The translations under genes and the position numbers were made by a program. Below are positions 1-6,410 of a stretch of DNA of 34,104 bases, piece after piece. Below the pieces are notes generated by a model. That model worked only from the letters and a program-made list of their open reading frames with translations, was not told the origin of the DNA and did not search any database. Source of the stretch: Acidobacteriota bacterium (GTDB taxonomy: Bacteria; Acidobacteriota; UBA4820; DSQY01); assembly GCA_040752915.1 (NCBI GenBank), contig JBFMHB010000034.1, positions 1 to 34,104 on the forward strand, written 5' to 3'. Positions within the stretch are counted from its first letter, which is position 1, and each line of letters begins with the position of its first letter.

Positions 1-30
1 CTAGCGCGCCCGCCCCTGCCGCATTTCCGT

Positions 31-246
31 GGGAGGCGCCGCTGAACGCCGGTCTCTCGTAGGGGCGGCCCTCCGTGGCCGCCCGCCTTCGAAGGCAGGC
101 CCCTCGGCCGATGCGAGCATCGGCCGCTACGCAGACCTCCCTTTCATTGAGTTTGCTTTTCGCATTGTGTCGCTTATTCGCTCTTTGCTTTTCGCTTTTC
201 TCCCAAATTCCAAATCCCAAATCCCAAATCCGAAATCCCAAATGCC
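31..246 (+). repeat. Mosaic hairpin/heptamer repeat, copy 1
   Basis: First of three direct copies (others at about 1584 and 3445). In order it holds an 8-bp stem (GGGCGGCC at 63-70 with GGCCGCCC at 77-84), the self-complementary GCCTTCGAAGGC (85-96), and a 9-bp stem (CGGCCGATG at 105-113 with CATCGGCCG at 118-126). A T/C-rich spacer leads to AAATCCC-type heptamers (203-246). Compared with the other copies it lacks about 34 bases carrying the GGTCCTTG/CAAGGACC hairpin and lacks the REP-like tail. A pyrimidine tract follows directly. Confidence 0.85.
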
Positions 247-368
247 TTCCCCTTCCGCCTTCCGCCTTCCCCTTCCCCCTTTCGCCTTCCCCCTTCCCCC
301 TTCCGCCTTCCCCCTTCCGCCTTTCGCCTTTCGCCTTCCCCCTTCCCCCTTCCGCCTTTCTCTTTGTC
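241..368 (+). repeat. Homopyrimidine CCTTCC(G/C)-type tandem tract
   Basis: About 125 bases almost entirely C and T on the plus strand, built from 6- to 8-base units such as CCTTCCG, CCTTCCC and CCTTTCG. It ends about 40 bases before the yceH start, so it lies in the yceH leader or promoter region. Such tracts can adopt triplex structures and can change length by slippage. No function can be assigned from sequence alone. Confidence 0.85.
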
Positions 369-409
369 CCCATCCCCCGTCTCTGCTACCATCGCGCGAG
401 GAGGGCCCC

Positions 410-1087
410 ATGCGCGTCACGCTCACGCCCGAGGAGGTCCGCGTCCTCGGAAGCCTGGTCGAAAAGTCCGTCACGACGCCCGAATACTATCCCCTGAGCC
501 TCGTGGCCGTGACGGCGGCCTGCAACCAGAAGTCCAGCCGGGACCCCGTGGTCTCCTACGAGGCGCCGGTGGTCCAGGCGGCCCTCCACGGCCTGCGCGA
601 CAAGCACCTCCTGTGGGTGGTTTCGGGCCCCGATTCCCGCGTGCCCAAATACAAGCACCGCTTCCGGGAGGCCTTCGACCTGTCGGAGGCCGAGGCGGCG
701 GCGCTGTGCCTGCTGCTCCTTCGGGGTCCGCAGACGGCGGGAGAGATCAAGGGTCGCGCCGAGCGGCTCTTCTCCTTCCGGGAGGTGGCGGAGGTCGAAT
801 CCACCCTGGAGGGCCTCTCCCGGCTCGAGGAGGGCCCCCTCTGCGTCCGGCTCCCCCGCCAGCCCGGCCGCAAGGAAGCACGGTGGGCCCACACCCTCGC
901 GGGGATGCCGGATACGGCGGAAGTCTCCCGGGTGGAGGACGGGGCGGCCCCGCTCCTTCCTCCCGCCCCCAGCGTTCTCGAGCGCCTGGCCTCCCTGGAG
1001 GAGGAGGCGCGGAGCCTCCGGGAGGAGGTCCGCGCCCTGCGCGTCGAGGTGGACGAACTACGGGCCTTCCGGAACGCCCTCGAATGA
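410..1087 (+). CDS. yceH: YceH family protein (DUF480)
   Basis: A 225-residue protein of the YceH/DUF480 family, whose usual length is about 215-225. The family folds as winged helices and its role is poorly defined. The N-terminus is diagnostic: an L-x-P-E-E-x-R-V-L-G-x-L-x-E-K start, then the Y-Y-P-L-S-L and A-C-N-Q-K-S-S-R-D-P-V blocks. The C-terminal 35 residues are a Leu/Glu/Arg heptad typical of a coiled coil. The ATG at 410 was chosen because a GAGGAGGG-like ribosome site lies just upstream and the family's conserved start begins there. The open frame reaches back to 29, but that part is repeat and pyrimidine tract and is not believed. The folA-like gene starts 10 bases downstream, so the two are probably cotranscribed. 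Confidence 0.93.
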   Translation: MRVTLTPEEVRVLGSLVEKSVTTPEYYPLSLVAVTAACNQKSSRDPVVSYEAPVVQAALHGLRDKHLLWVVSGPDSRVPKYKHRFREAFDLSEAEAAALCLLLLRGPQTAGEIKGRAERLFSFREVAEVESTLEGLSRLEEGPLCVRLPRQPGRKEARWAHTLAGMPDTAEVSRVEDGAAPLLPPAPSVLERLASLEEEARSLREEVRALRVEVDELRAFRNALE

Positions 1088-1097
1088 GGCCCCCGCC

Positions 1098-1607
1098 GTG
1101 AGGCTGACGCTCGTGGCGGCGGTGGCTCAGGACCGGACCCTCGGCTCCGGCGGCCGGATCCCCTGGCACATCCCCGGCGACCAGGCTCGCTTCCGGGATC
1201 TCACCTGGGGCCGCCCCGTTCTCATGGGCCGCAAGACCTGGGAGTCCCTTCCCGCAAAGCCCCTCCCGGGGCGCGAGAACGTGGTCTTGAGCCGCGATTC
1301 GTCCTTCGCGCCCCGAGGCGCCCGCCTCGCGCATTCCCTGGAGGAGGCCCTGGGGCCTTACGCCGAGCAGGAGGGCGACGTGTTCGTCATCGGCGGAGCG
1401 GACCTCTTCGCCCAGACCCTGCCCCTTGCGGCCCGCCTCGTCCTCACCGAGGTGCCGGGGCGCTTCGGTGGGGACGCCGTTTTTCCCCCCATCCCCGCGG
1501 ATTTCGAGATTGTGAGCCGCCAGGAGCACCCGGGGCCGCCGCCGTGCGCCGTCGTCGTCCTCGAGCGGCCCGCCCCGCGGGTCTTGTTCCGCGGGAGGCG
1601 TCGCTGA
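1098..1607 (+). CDS. folA: Dihydrofolate reductase
   Basis: A 169-residue dihydrofolate reductase, which reduces dihydrofolate to tetrahydrofolate with NADPH in the cytoplasm. Seen: the N-terminal A-V-A-Q-D-R-T-L-G, the I-P-W-H-I-P-G-D substrate loop, the R-P-V-L-M-G-R-K-T-W-E-S-L-P cofactor motif, and V-F-V-I-G-G-A-D-L-F. Length fits the family. The start is a GTG ten bases after the yceH stop; no strong ribosome site is visible, so translation is probably coupled. The last eight or so codons and the TGA stop lie inside repeat copy 2, so the repeat appears to have replaced or trimmed the original C-terminus. The catalytic fold is complete before that point. Confidence 0.95.
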   Translation: MRLTLVAAVAQDRTLGSGGRIPWHIPGDQARFRDLTWGRPVLMGRKTWESLPAKPLPGRENVVLSRDSSFAPRGARLAHSLEEALGPYAEQEGDVFVIGGADLFAQTLPLAARLVLTEVPGRFGGDAVFPPIPADFEIVSRQEHPGPPPCAVVVLERPAPRVLFRGRRR

Positions 1608-1887
1608 ACGCCGGTCTCTCGTAGGGGCGGCCCGCCGTGGCCGCCCGCCTTCGAAGGCCATCCTCCCCGCAGCGGTCCTTGCCTGCAAGGACCATCCCCT
1701 CGGCCGATGAGAGCCCCGGCCGCTGGGCAGACCCCCCTCTTTGTGGGTTTGCCTCTTGCCTCTTGCTATTTCGCTCTTTGCTTTTCGCCTATATCCCAAA
1801 TTCCAAATCCCAAATCCGAAATTCCAAACGCCCCTTTCGCCTCGCGTTTTTAAGACTGGGAAAATAGGTGGCTGTCCCTAGTTTTTC
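1584..1887 (+). repeat. Mosaic hairpin/heptamer repeat, copy 2
   Basis: Full-length copy. It holds the GGGCGGCC/GGCCGCCC stem (1625-1646), palindrome GCCTTCGAAGGC (1647-1658), stem GGTCCTTG/CAAGGACC (1674-1693), a decayed version of the CGGCCGATG stem (about 1703-1724), paired CCTCTTG units, AAATCCC-type heptamers (about 1797-1830) and the REP-like tail. Its first bases overlap the end of folA. About 72 bases separate it from the next gene. Confidence 0.88.
1858..1887. repeat. REP-like imperfect palindrome (a)
   Basis: The arms are AAAATAGG (1861-1868) and CCTAGTTTT, separated by TGGCTGTC; they pair with one bulged base. An identical 30-base element lies at 3719-3748. It resembles the short REP palindromes mobilised by Y1-type REP-associated transposases, but none is encoded here, so that link is inference. 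Confidence 0.6.
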
Positions 1888-1959
1888 ATCCTTTCTTGCC
1901 TCCCGCTTCGAAAGGGACCATCTTTTGTCCGCGGCACGATTCGAGGGGAGGGGTGGATC

Positions 1960-3360
1960 ATGGGCAAGCGGCTGATCGTCACGCTTTTCTGCCTCGCGTC
2001 GCTGGCGGCGGGGGCCCAGGCCATCGTGGCCGACCACACGTGCGCGGACCTCTCGGCGGTGCCCGCGGAGGCCCTGAACCAGGCCCGCCAGAGCCTGCGC
2101 ATCGGGTACGGCCACACCTCCCACGGGAGCCAGTTGGTGACGGGCATGGAGGCTCTGAGGGCCTCGGGAGACCCGCGTTGGGACTTCGAGTCCACGGGCT
2201 GGGGGCTGGAGCCGGGCGTGTTCCTGAATGACTCCTGGGGCAACGCGGGGGGCGCCGAGGACCTCGGCCACAACGGCGACTTGACCTGGCGCGACGCTAC
2301 AGAGGCCATGCTGGCCCTGCCCGGCAACGACCGCAACGTGGTGGTCTGGTCCTGGTGCGGGGGAGTGAGCGACAACACGACGGAGGGCATCCAGGCCTAC
2401 CTGGACGCCATGGATGCGCTGGAGGCCGCCCACCCCGCCGTGCGCTTCGTGTACATGACGGGACACCTCGACGGCACGGGTTCGGAGGGCAACCTCCACG
2501 CGCGAAACGAACAGATCCGCGCCTGGTGCCAGACCCGCGGCAAGGTTCTCTTCGACTTCGCCGACATCGAGAGCTACGACCCCGACGGGGCGACGGATTA
2601 CCTCTCCCTCTACGGCACCGACGGGTGCGAGTACGATTCGGACGGCGACGGGAACCCCTGGGGGGACGCCAACTGGGCCCAGGAGTGGACGGCGGCGAAC
2701 CCCAGTTCGGACCTGGCCCAGGCTTGCGGTTTCTGCGGCGATTGCGCCCACTCGGAGCGCCTGAACTGCGTGCGAAAGGGAGCCGCCTTCTGGTGGCTCC
2801 TGGCGCGGCTGGCGGGGTGGGAGCCCGCGCCCGGCGCGCCCCGCATCACCCTCCAGCCCGCCGACGCCCGCATCGCCCCCGGCGAGACGGCCTCCCTGTT
2901 CGTGGCCGCCTCGGGACAGGCGACTCTCGAGTACCAGTGGTACGAGGGCGTCTCGGGGGATACGGGATCGCCCGCGCAGGGCGGACAGTCCCCCTCCTTC
3001 ACGACGCCCCCGCTCTCCGCCGACGCCTCCTACTGGGTGCGCGTCACGAACGGCCTGGGCCACGCCGACAGCCGAACGGCCGTTGTGACGGTGACTCAGG
3101 CCGAGCCGCCGCGGGTGGATTCGCTCTCGAAGAAGTCCGGCCCCTTCCGCATCGTGGTGCGGGGGGCGGGCTTTCAGCAGGGGGTTCGGGTCTTCCTCGG
3201 GGGGACCGAGTGGGGAGGGGTGACCTACAAGGGCGAGGACCGCCTCGTCCTCAAGGGCGCGGGGCTCAAGGACCAGGTCCCCCGCGGGGTGGCCGTCCTG
3301 TTCCGTTTCCTCAACCCCGACGGCGGAGAGACTTCCCTCCTCTGGACCTGGGGCGGCTAG
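1960..3360 (+). CDS. Secreted protein with Ig-like and C-terminal beta domains
   Basis: A 466-residue exported protein of unassigned function. Residues 1-21 form a signal peptide (positive start, hydrophobic core, A-G-A-Q-A before the likely cut). Residues about 25-285 form one domain with the motifs G-Y-G-H-T-S-H-G-S-Q, V-V-W-S-W-C-G-G-V-S, F-V-Y-M-T-G-H-L-D-G and F-D-F-A-D-I-E-S-Y-D-P-D-G. The alternation of strand ends with Gly, His and Asp is reminiscent of an esterase-like fold, but I cannot name the catalytic residues. Residues about 290-380 are Ig-like (Q-W-Y near the middle, Y-W-V-R-V-T-N near the end). The last 80 residues look like an IPT/TIG-type beta domain. The ATG follows a GGGGAGGGG ribosome site. 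The gene sits alone between repeat copies 2 and 3. Confidence 0.8.
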   Translation: MGKRLIVTLFCLASLAAGAQAIVADHTCADLSAVPAEALNQARQSLRIGYGHTSHGSQLVTGMEALRASGDPRWDFESTGWGLEPGVFLNDSWGNAGGAEDLGHNGDLTWRDATEAMLALPGNDRNVVVWSWCGGVSDNTTEGIQAYLDAMDALEAAHPAVRFVYMTGHLDGTGSEGNLHARNEQIRAWCQTRGKVLFDFADIESYDPDGATDYLSLYGTDGCEYDSDGDGNPWGDANWAQEWTAANPSSDLAQACGFCGDCAHSERLNCVRKGAAFWWLLARLAGWEPAPGAPRITLQPADARIAPGETASLFVAASGQATLEYQWYEGVSGDTGSPAQGGQSPSFTTPPLSADASYWVRVTNGLGHADSRTAVVTVTQAEPPRVDSLSKKSGPFRIVVRGAGFQQGVRVFLGGTEWGGVTYKGEDRLVLKGAGLKDQVPRGVAVLFRFLNPDGGETSLLWTWGG

Positions 3361-3444
3361 CGCCGGTCTCCCCACGACCCCGCGGCTGGCAGGCGGCCTC
3401 CCTGGCCGCGATCTCTGAATCACTCTCCGGGCGGGCTGCGGATC

Positions 3445-3784
3445 CTGTTCTGCGGGAGGCGTCGCCCGACGCCGATCTCTCGCAGGGGCGGCCCTCTGTG
3501 GCCGCCCGCCTTCGAAGGCCATCCTCCCCCTAGCGGTCCTTGCCTGCAAGGACCATCCCCTCGGCCGATGCGAGCATCGGCCGCTTCGCAGACCCCCCTC
3601 TTTATGGGTTTGCCTCTTGCCTCTTGCTTTTTCGCTCTTTGCTTTTCGCCTGTTTCCCAAATTCCAAATCCCAAATCCGAAATCCCAAATGCCCCTTCCG
3701 CCTTGCGTTCTTGGAACTGGGAAAATAGGTGGCTGTCCCTAGTTTTTCAAATTCCAAATCCCAAATCCGAAATCCCAAATGCCC
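3445..3784 (+). repeat. Mosaic hairpin/heptamer repeat, copy 3, with second heptamer block
   Basis: It holds stem GGGCGGCC/GGCCGCCC (3486-3507), palindrome GCCTTCGAAGGC (3508-3519), stem GGTCCTTG/CAAGGACC (3535-3554), the perfect 9-bp stem CGGCCGATG/CATCGGCCG (3562-3583), heptamers (about 3656-3692) and the REP-like element (3719-3748). A second heptamer block follows (about 3748-3782) and runs into a short C/T-rich stretch like the one after copy 1. The stretch 3361-3444 upstream holds no gene I can see. Confidence 0.88.
3719..3748. repeat. REP-like imperfect palindrome (b)
   Basis: Second copy of the 30-base element seen at 1858-1887, identical over its length. The arms are AAAATAGG (3722-3729) and CCTAGTTTT. 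It sits between two heptamer blocks. Confidence 0.6.
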
Positions 3785-3868
3785 CTCTTGCCTTCCGCCT
3801 TTCCCCCCGTCTCCCTGTCTCGCCCGGGCCTTCCCCCGCCGTAGAAAATTCTCCACGTTGGCGCCCTT

Positions 3869-3896
3869 GGAAACTTTTTCGCGCGCCCTGCGTTTC
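3869..3896 (+). promoter_or_regulatory. Candidate ECF-sigma promoter for the fasciclin gene
   Basis: GGAAAC (3869-3874) is followed by TTTTT and, after a 16-base spacer, CGTTTC (3891-3896). This matches the general GGAAC-N16/17-CGT layout of extracytoplasmic-function sigma promoters. The start codon is 90 bases downstream. This is inference from spacing and motif only. Confidence 0.4.
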
Positions 3897-3985
3897 ACCC
3901 ATCAGCACTCAGGCGTACTGGCCGGTGGGGCCCTCGTGGAGGCCCGCCGGGGGGCCCTCCGGAACTCGTACCCGAGGAGGATGCC

Positions 3986-4537
3986 ATGAAGAAGAGAACC
4001 CTCACCGTCGCGGCAGGTCTGGCGCTCCTCGCGTTGGTCCTTGTTCCCGTCGGCGCGCGCTATCCCACGGCGGACAGCGATCGGAACCTGCCCCGGATCG
4101 ACCTTCCCCTCCGGCCCATCGTCGTACCGGCGGCCGCCATCGCCGCCCAGGCCGAGAAGGCCGCGGACCTCAAGATCATGTCCGCCGCCATCCAGGCCAG
4201 CGGGCTCGAGGAAGCCCTCAACACCCGCGGCCCCCTCACCCTCTTCGCCCCGAGCGACGCGGCCTTCGCCAAGCTCCCCAAGGAGCAGGTGGAGGCCCTC
4301 TTCGCCGACCGAGAAAAACTCCGCGCCTTCGTTCTGAACCACGTGGTCTCCGGCGCCGTGACTTCGCGCACCCTGGCCCTCCTCGACGAGGTGAGGGACG
4401 TGCGGGGCTCCGAACACACCGTGGCCGTCACGGGCCGAGCGTTGAAAGTGGACGGCGCCCGGCTCGTCCGCGCCGACGTCAAAGCCGCCAACGGGACCCT
4501 CCACGTGGTGGACCAGGTTTTCCTCCCCGCCGTTTGA
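3986..4537 (+). CDS. Secreted fasciclin (FAS1) domain protein
   Basis: A 183-residue exported protein made almost wholly of one FAS1 domain, a fold used for adhesion and surface contacts. Residues 1-25 are a signal peptide (M-K-K-R-T start, Ala/Leu/Val core). The FAS1 marks are clear: L-T-L-F-A-P-S-D-A-A-F near residue 90, L-N-H-V-V near residue 117 and the terminal N-G-T-L-H-V-V-D-Q-V-F-L-P block. The ATG follows GAGGAGG at good spacing. It appears monocistronic, with a strong terminator 31 bases after the stop and a candidate ECF promoter upstream, which would suit an envelope-stress or surface regulon. The ligand is unknown. Confidence 0.92.
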   Translation: MKKRTLTVAAGLALLALVLVPVGARYPTADSDRNLPRIDLPLRPIVVPAAAIAAQAEKAADLKIMSAAIQASGLEEALNTRGPLTLFAPSDAAFAKLPKEQVEALFADREKLRAFVLNHVVSGAVTSRTLALLDEVRDVRGSEHTVAVTGRALKVDGARLVRADVKAANGTLHVVDQVFLPAV

Positions 4538-4567
4538 GACATGCGTCACAAAACCTCGCATTCCTCG

Positions 4568-4600
4568 AAAGGGGAGCCCCGCGGGCCGGGCTCCCCTTTT
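4568..4600 (+). terminator. Rho-independent terminator after the fasciclin gene
   Basis: A perfect 12-bp stem: AAAGGGGAGCCC (4568-4579) with GGGCTCCCCTTT (4588-4599), 8-base loop, closing with a four-T run. It lies 30 bases past the fasciclin stop. Confidence 0.88.
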
Positions 4601-4754
4601 CGCTTCGATGGAGGCCGCGCGAGGCGAGAGCGGGCGGGCGTTTCGCCCCCGTTCCGCCCCCTGTCCTTCCCCCCTCGGCCGCTTGGGAGCAAGCGCCCGG
4701 ACCCATTGAAGGGCCCACGGACCGGGACGAGATTGATCCAGGAGGGAGGCGCCC

Positions 4755-6401
4755 ATGGGAGGGGACGGGAGGCTCCGGCTCGTTGCCTGGTTCCTGGCGC
4801 TCCTCTGGGCATGGCCCCTTCCCGCCGCCACCTACCTCGTGGGCCCCGGCCGCCCTTACCCGAACCTCCAGGCGGTGGCGGATTTCCTGAATCCGGGCGA
4901 CGTGGTGGAGGTGGACGGAAACGCCACCTACCCGGGAGGCGTGGTCTTCGAGCGGCCCGGCTCCCCCGAGGCGAAGATCGTGATCCGGGGGATCCGGGTG
5001 GCCGGGAACCGGCCCGTCCTGTCGGGAAGCACGAACACCGTCACCTTCGCGACGCCCGATCCCGACACCCCCGAAGCGGGGGCGAACCACTACGTCTTTG
5101 AAGGATTCGATGTGACGGGGGGCTCCTTCCGGGGCCTCTACCACCAGGCCCACGACCTCACCGTGCGCGACGTGCGCGTCCACCATTGCCCGGCCCACGG
5201 CATCCTGGGCGCCGACCAGGGATCGGGGTCCCTGACCCTCGAGCACGTGGAGGTGGACCACTGCGGAAACGGCACGAGCCAGCACCAGATCTACGTGGCC
5301 ACCGACGAGGTCCACCATCCGGGAAGCGTTTTCCGCATGGCCCACTGCTACGTCCACGACGGGACCGGCGGCAACAACGTGAAGAGCCGGGCCGAGCGGA
5401 ACGAGATCGTCTCCAACTGGATCGAGGGGGCCTACTACCACGAGCTGGAACTCATCGGCCCCGACCCCTACGGGGCGCCTGACGGATGGAGCGAGGGCCT
5501 GGTTCGCGAGGATTCGGACGTCGTCGGGAACGTGCTGTGGAAGAGGAACACCTTTTTCGTGGTCCGCTTCGGGGGGGACGGCACGGGCCAGAGCAACGGG
5601 CGCTACCGCTTCGTACACAACACCGTGGTGGCGGGCACGAGCGCGGTTTTCCGGATCTTCGACGGGATCCAGAGCGTGGAGATGCACGACAACGTCTTCT
5701 GCCGCGCGGACGGCGGCGCGCCGAACCTCCTCCGCACGGCCGAAGCCGAGTGGACCGACGGGGAGCAGATCGCCGGACGCAGCAACTGGGTGCGTACGGG
5801 CTCCACGAACGTACCGGCCCAGTGGACGGGGACGCTCTACGGAACGGACCCCGGCCTGACGGACCTCGGCGCCTCCGACCCCCGCCCCCTCCTTGGAAGC
5901 CCCCTTCGGAACGCCGCCGCCACGGACCTCTCCGGCCCGCCCGGTTTCCCCTTTCCCGACCCCGAGCACCCGGTCCCCTTCCATCCGCCCCTGCACGCCG
6001 TCTCGGTGCCCGGGCAAGAATCTCCCCGGCCCTTCGACTGCGCCCCGGACATCGGGGCCTACGAGTTCCCTCCCGCCGTCGCCGTGGTGGCCCGATTGAG
6101 ACTGGCCCAGGGAGGGGCCTTGTCCTGGGACCGGGCCCCGGGCGTCTCCGCCTACGACGTGGTGAAGGGCGACCTGGGCCTTCTCCTCTCCTCGGGAGGG
6201 GACTTCGGGTCGAGCCTCCTGGCCTGCCTGGAGAACGACTCGCCCAACGCGGAGGCCGCCGACGGCGAGACCCCGGAGGTCGGAGGGGGGTTCTACTACC
6301 TCGTGCGAGGGACGCCCGGCGGAACCTACGACTCGGGCTGTCCAGGCCAGGACGCGCCGCGAGACGCGGAGGTGGCGGCCTCTCCGGCCGCCTGCCCGTA
6401 A
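4755..6401 (+). CDS. Secreted right-handed beta-helix protein
   Basis: A 548-residue exported protein of the pectate-lyase-like parallel beta-helix type. Residues 1-25 are a signal peptide ending P-A-A. The body (about 28-430) shows helix coils: Y-L-V-G-P-G-R-P-Y-P-N-L-Q-A-V at the start (typical of the N-terminal cap), then repeated I-V-I-R-G-I, V-F-E-G-F-D-V-T, V-R-D-V-R-V-H-H and L-E-H-V-E-V-D-H-C-G-N rungs, and a closing D-I-G-A-Y-E-F motif near 435. The last about 110 residues form a separate beta domain (L-S-W-D-R near its start, F-Y-Y-L-V-R-G and Y-D-S-G-C-P-G-Q near its end) that I associate with secreted Acidobacteriota proteins. No catalytic residues can be assigned; the substrate could be polysaccharide. 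The ATG follows AGGAGGGAGG. Only nine bases separate it from the convergent ettA stop. Confidence 0.85.
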   Translation: MGGDGRLRLVAWFLALLWAWPLPAATYLVGPGRPYPNLQAVADFLNPGDVVEVDGNATYPGGVVFERPGSPEAKIVIRGIRVAGNRPVLSGSTNTVTFATPDPDTPEAGANHYVFEGFDVTGGSFRGLYHQAHDLTVRDVRVHHCPAHGILGADQGSGSLTLEHVEVDHCGNGTSQHQIYVATDEVHHPGSVFRMAHCYVHDGTGGNNVKSRAERNEIVSNWIEGAYYHELELIGPDPYGAPDGWSEGLVREDSDVVGNVLWKRNTFFVVRFGGDGTGQSNGRYRFVHNTVVAGTSAVFRIFDGIQSVEMHDNVFCRADGGAPNLLRTAEAEWTDGEQIAGRSNWVRTGSTNVPAQWTGTLYGTDPGLTDLGASDPRPLLGSPLRNAAATDLSGPPGFPFPDPEHPVPFHPPLHAVSVPGQESPRPFDCAPDIGAYEFPPAVAVVARLRLAQGGALSWDRAPGVSAYDVVKGDLGLLLSSGGDFGSSLLACLENDSPNAEAADGETPEVGGGFYYLVRGTPGGTYDSGCPGQDAPRDAEVAASPAACP

Positions 6402-6410
6402 CAGGCTCCC

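Noticed and set aside
29-409. Extension of the yceH frame back to 29
   Set aside because: It translates through repeat and pyrimidine tract into Pro/Phe/Ser low complexity and lacks family homology; the ATG at 410 has a good ribosome site.
1637-1867. Open frame through repeat copy 2 that also stays open in copies 1 and 3
   Set aside because: Heptamer repeats give period-7-residue open frames by chance (N-S-K-S-Q-I type), both strands are open, and no ribosome site is present.
1789-3660. Long minus-strand frame opposite the Ig-domain protein gene
   Set aside because: A GC-rich shadow of the plus-strand gene; the plus-strand reading has signal peptide and domain features.
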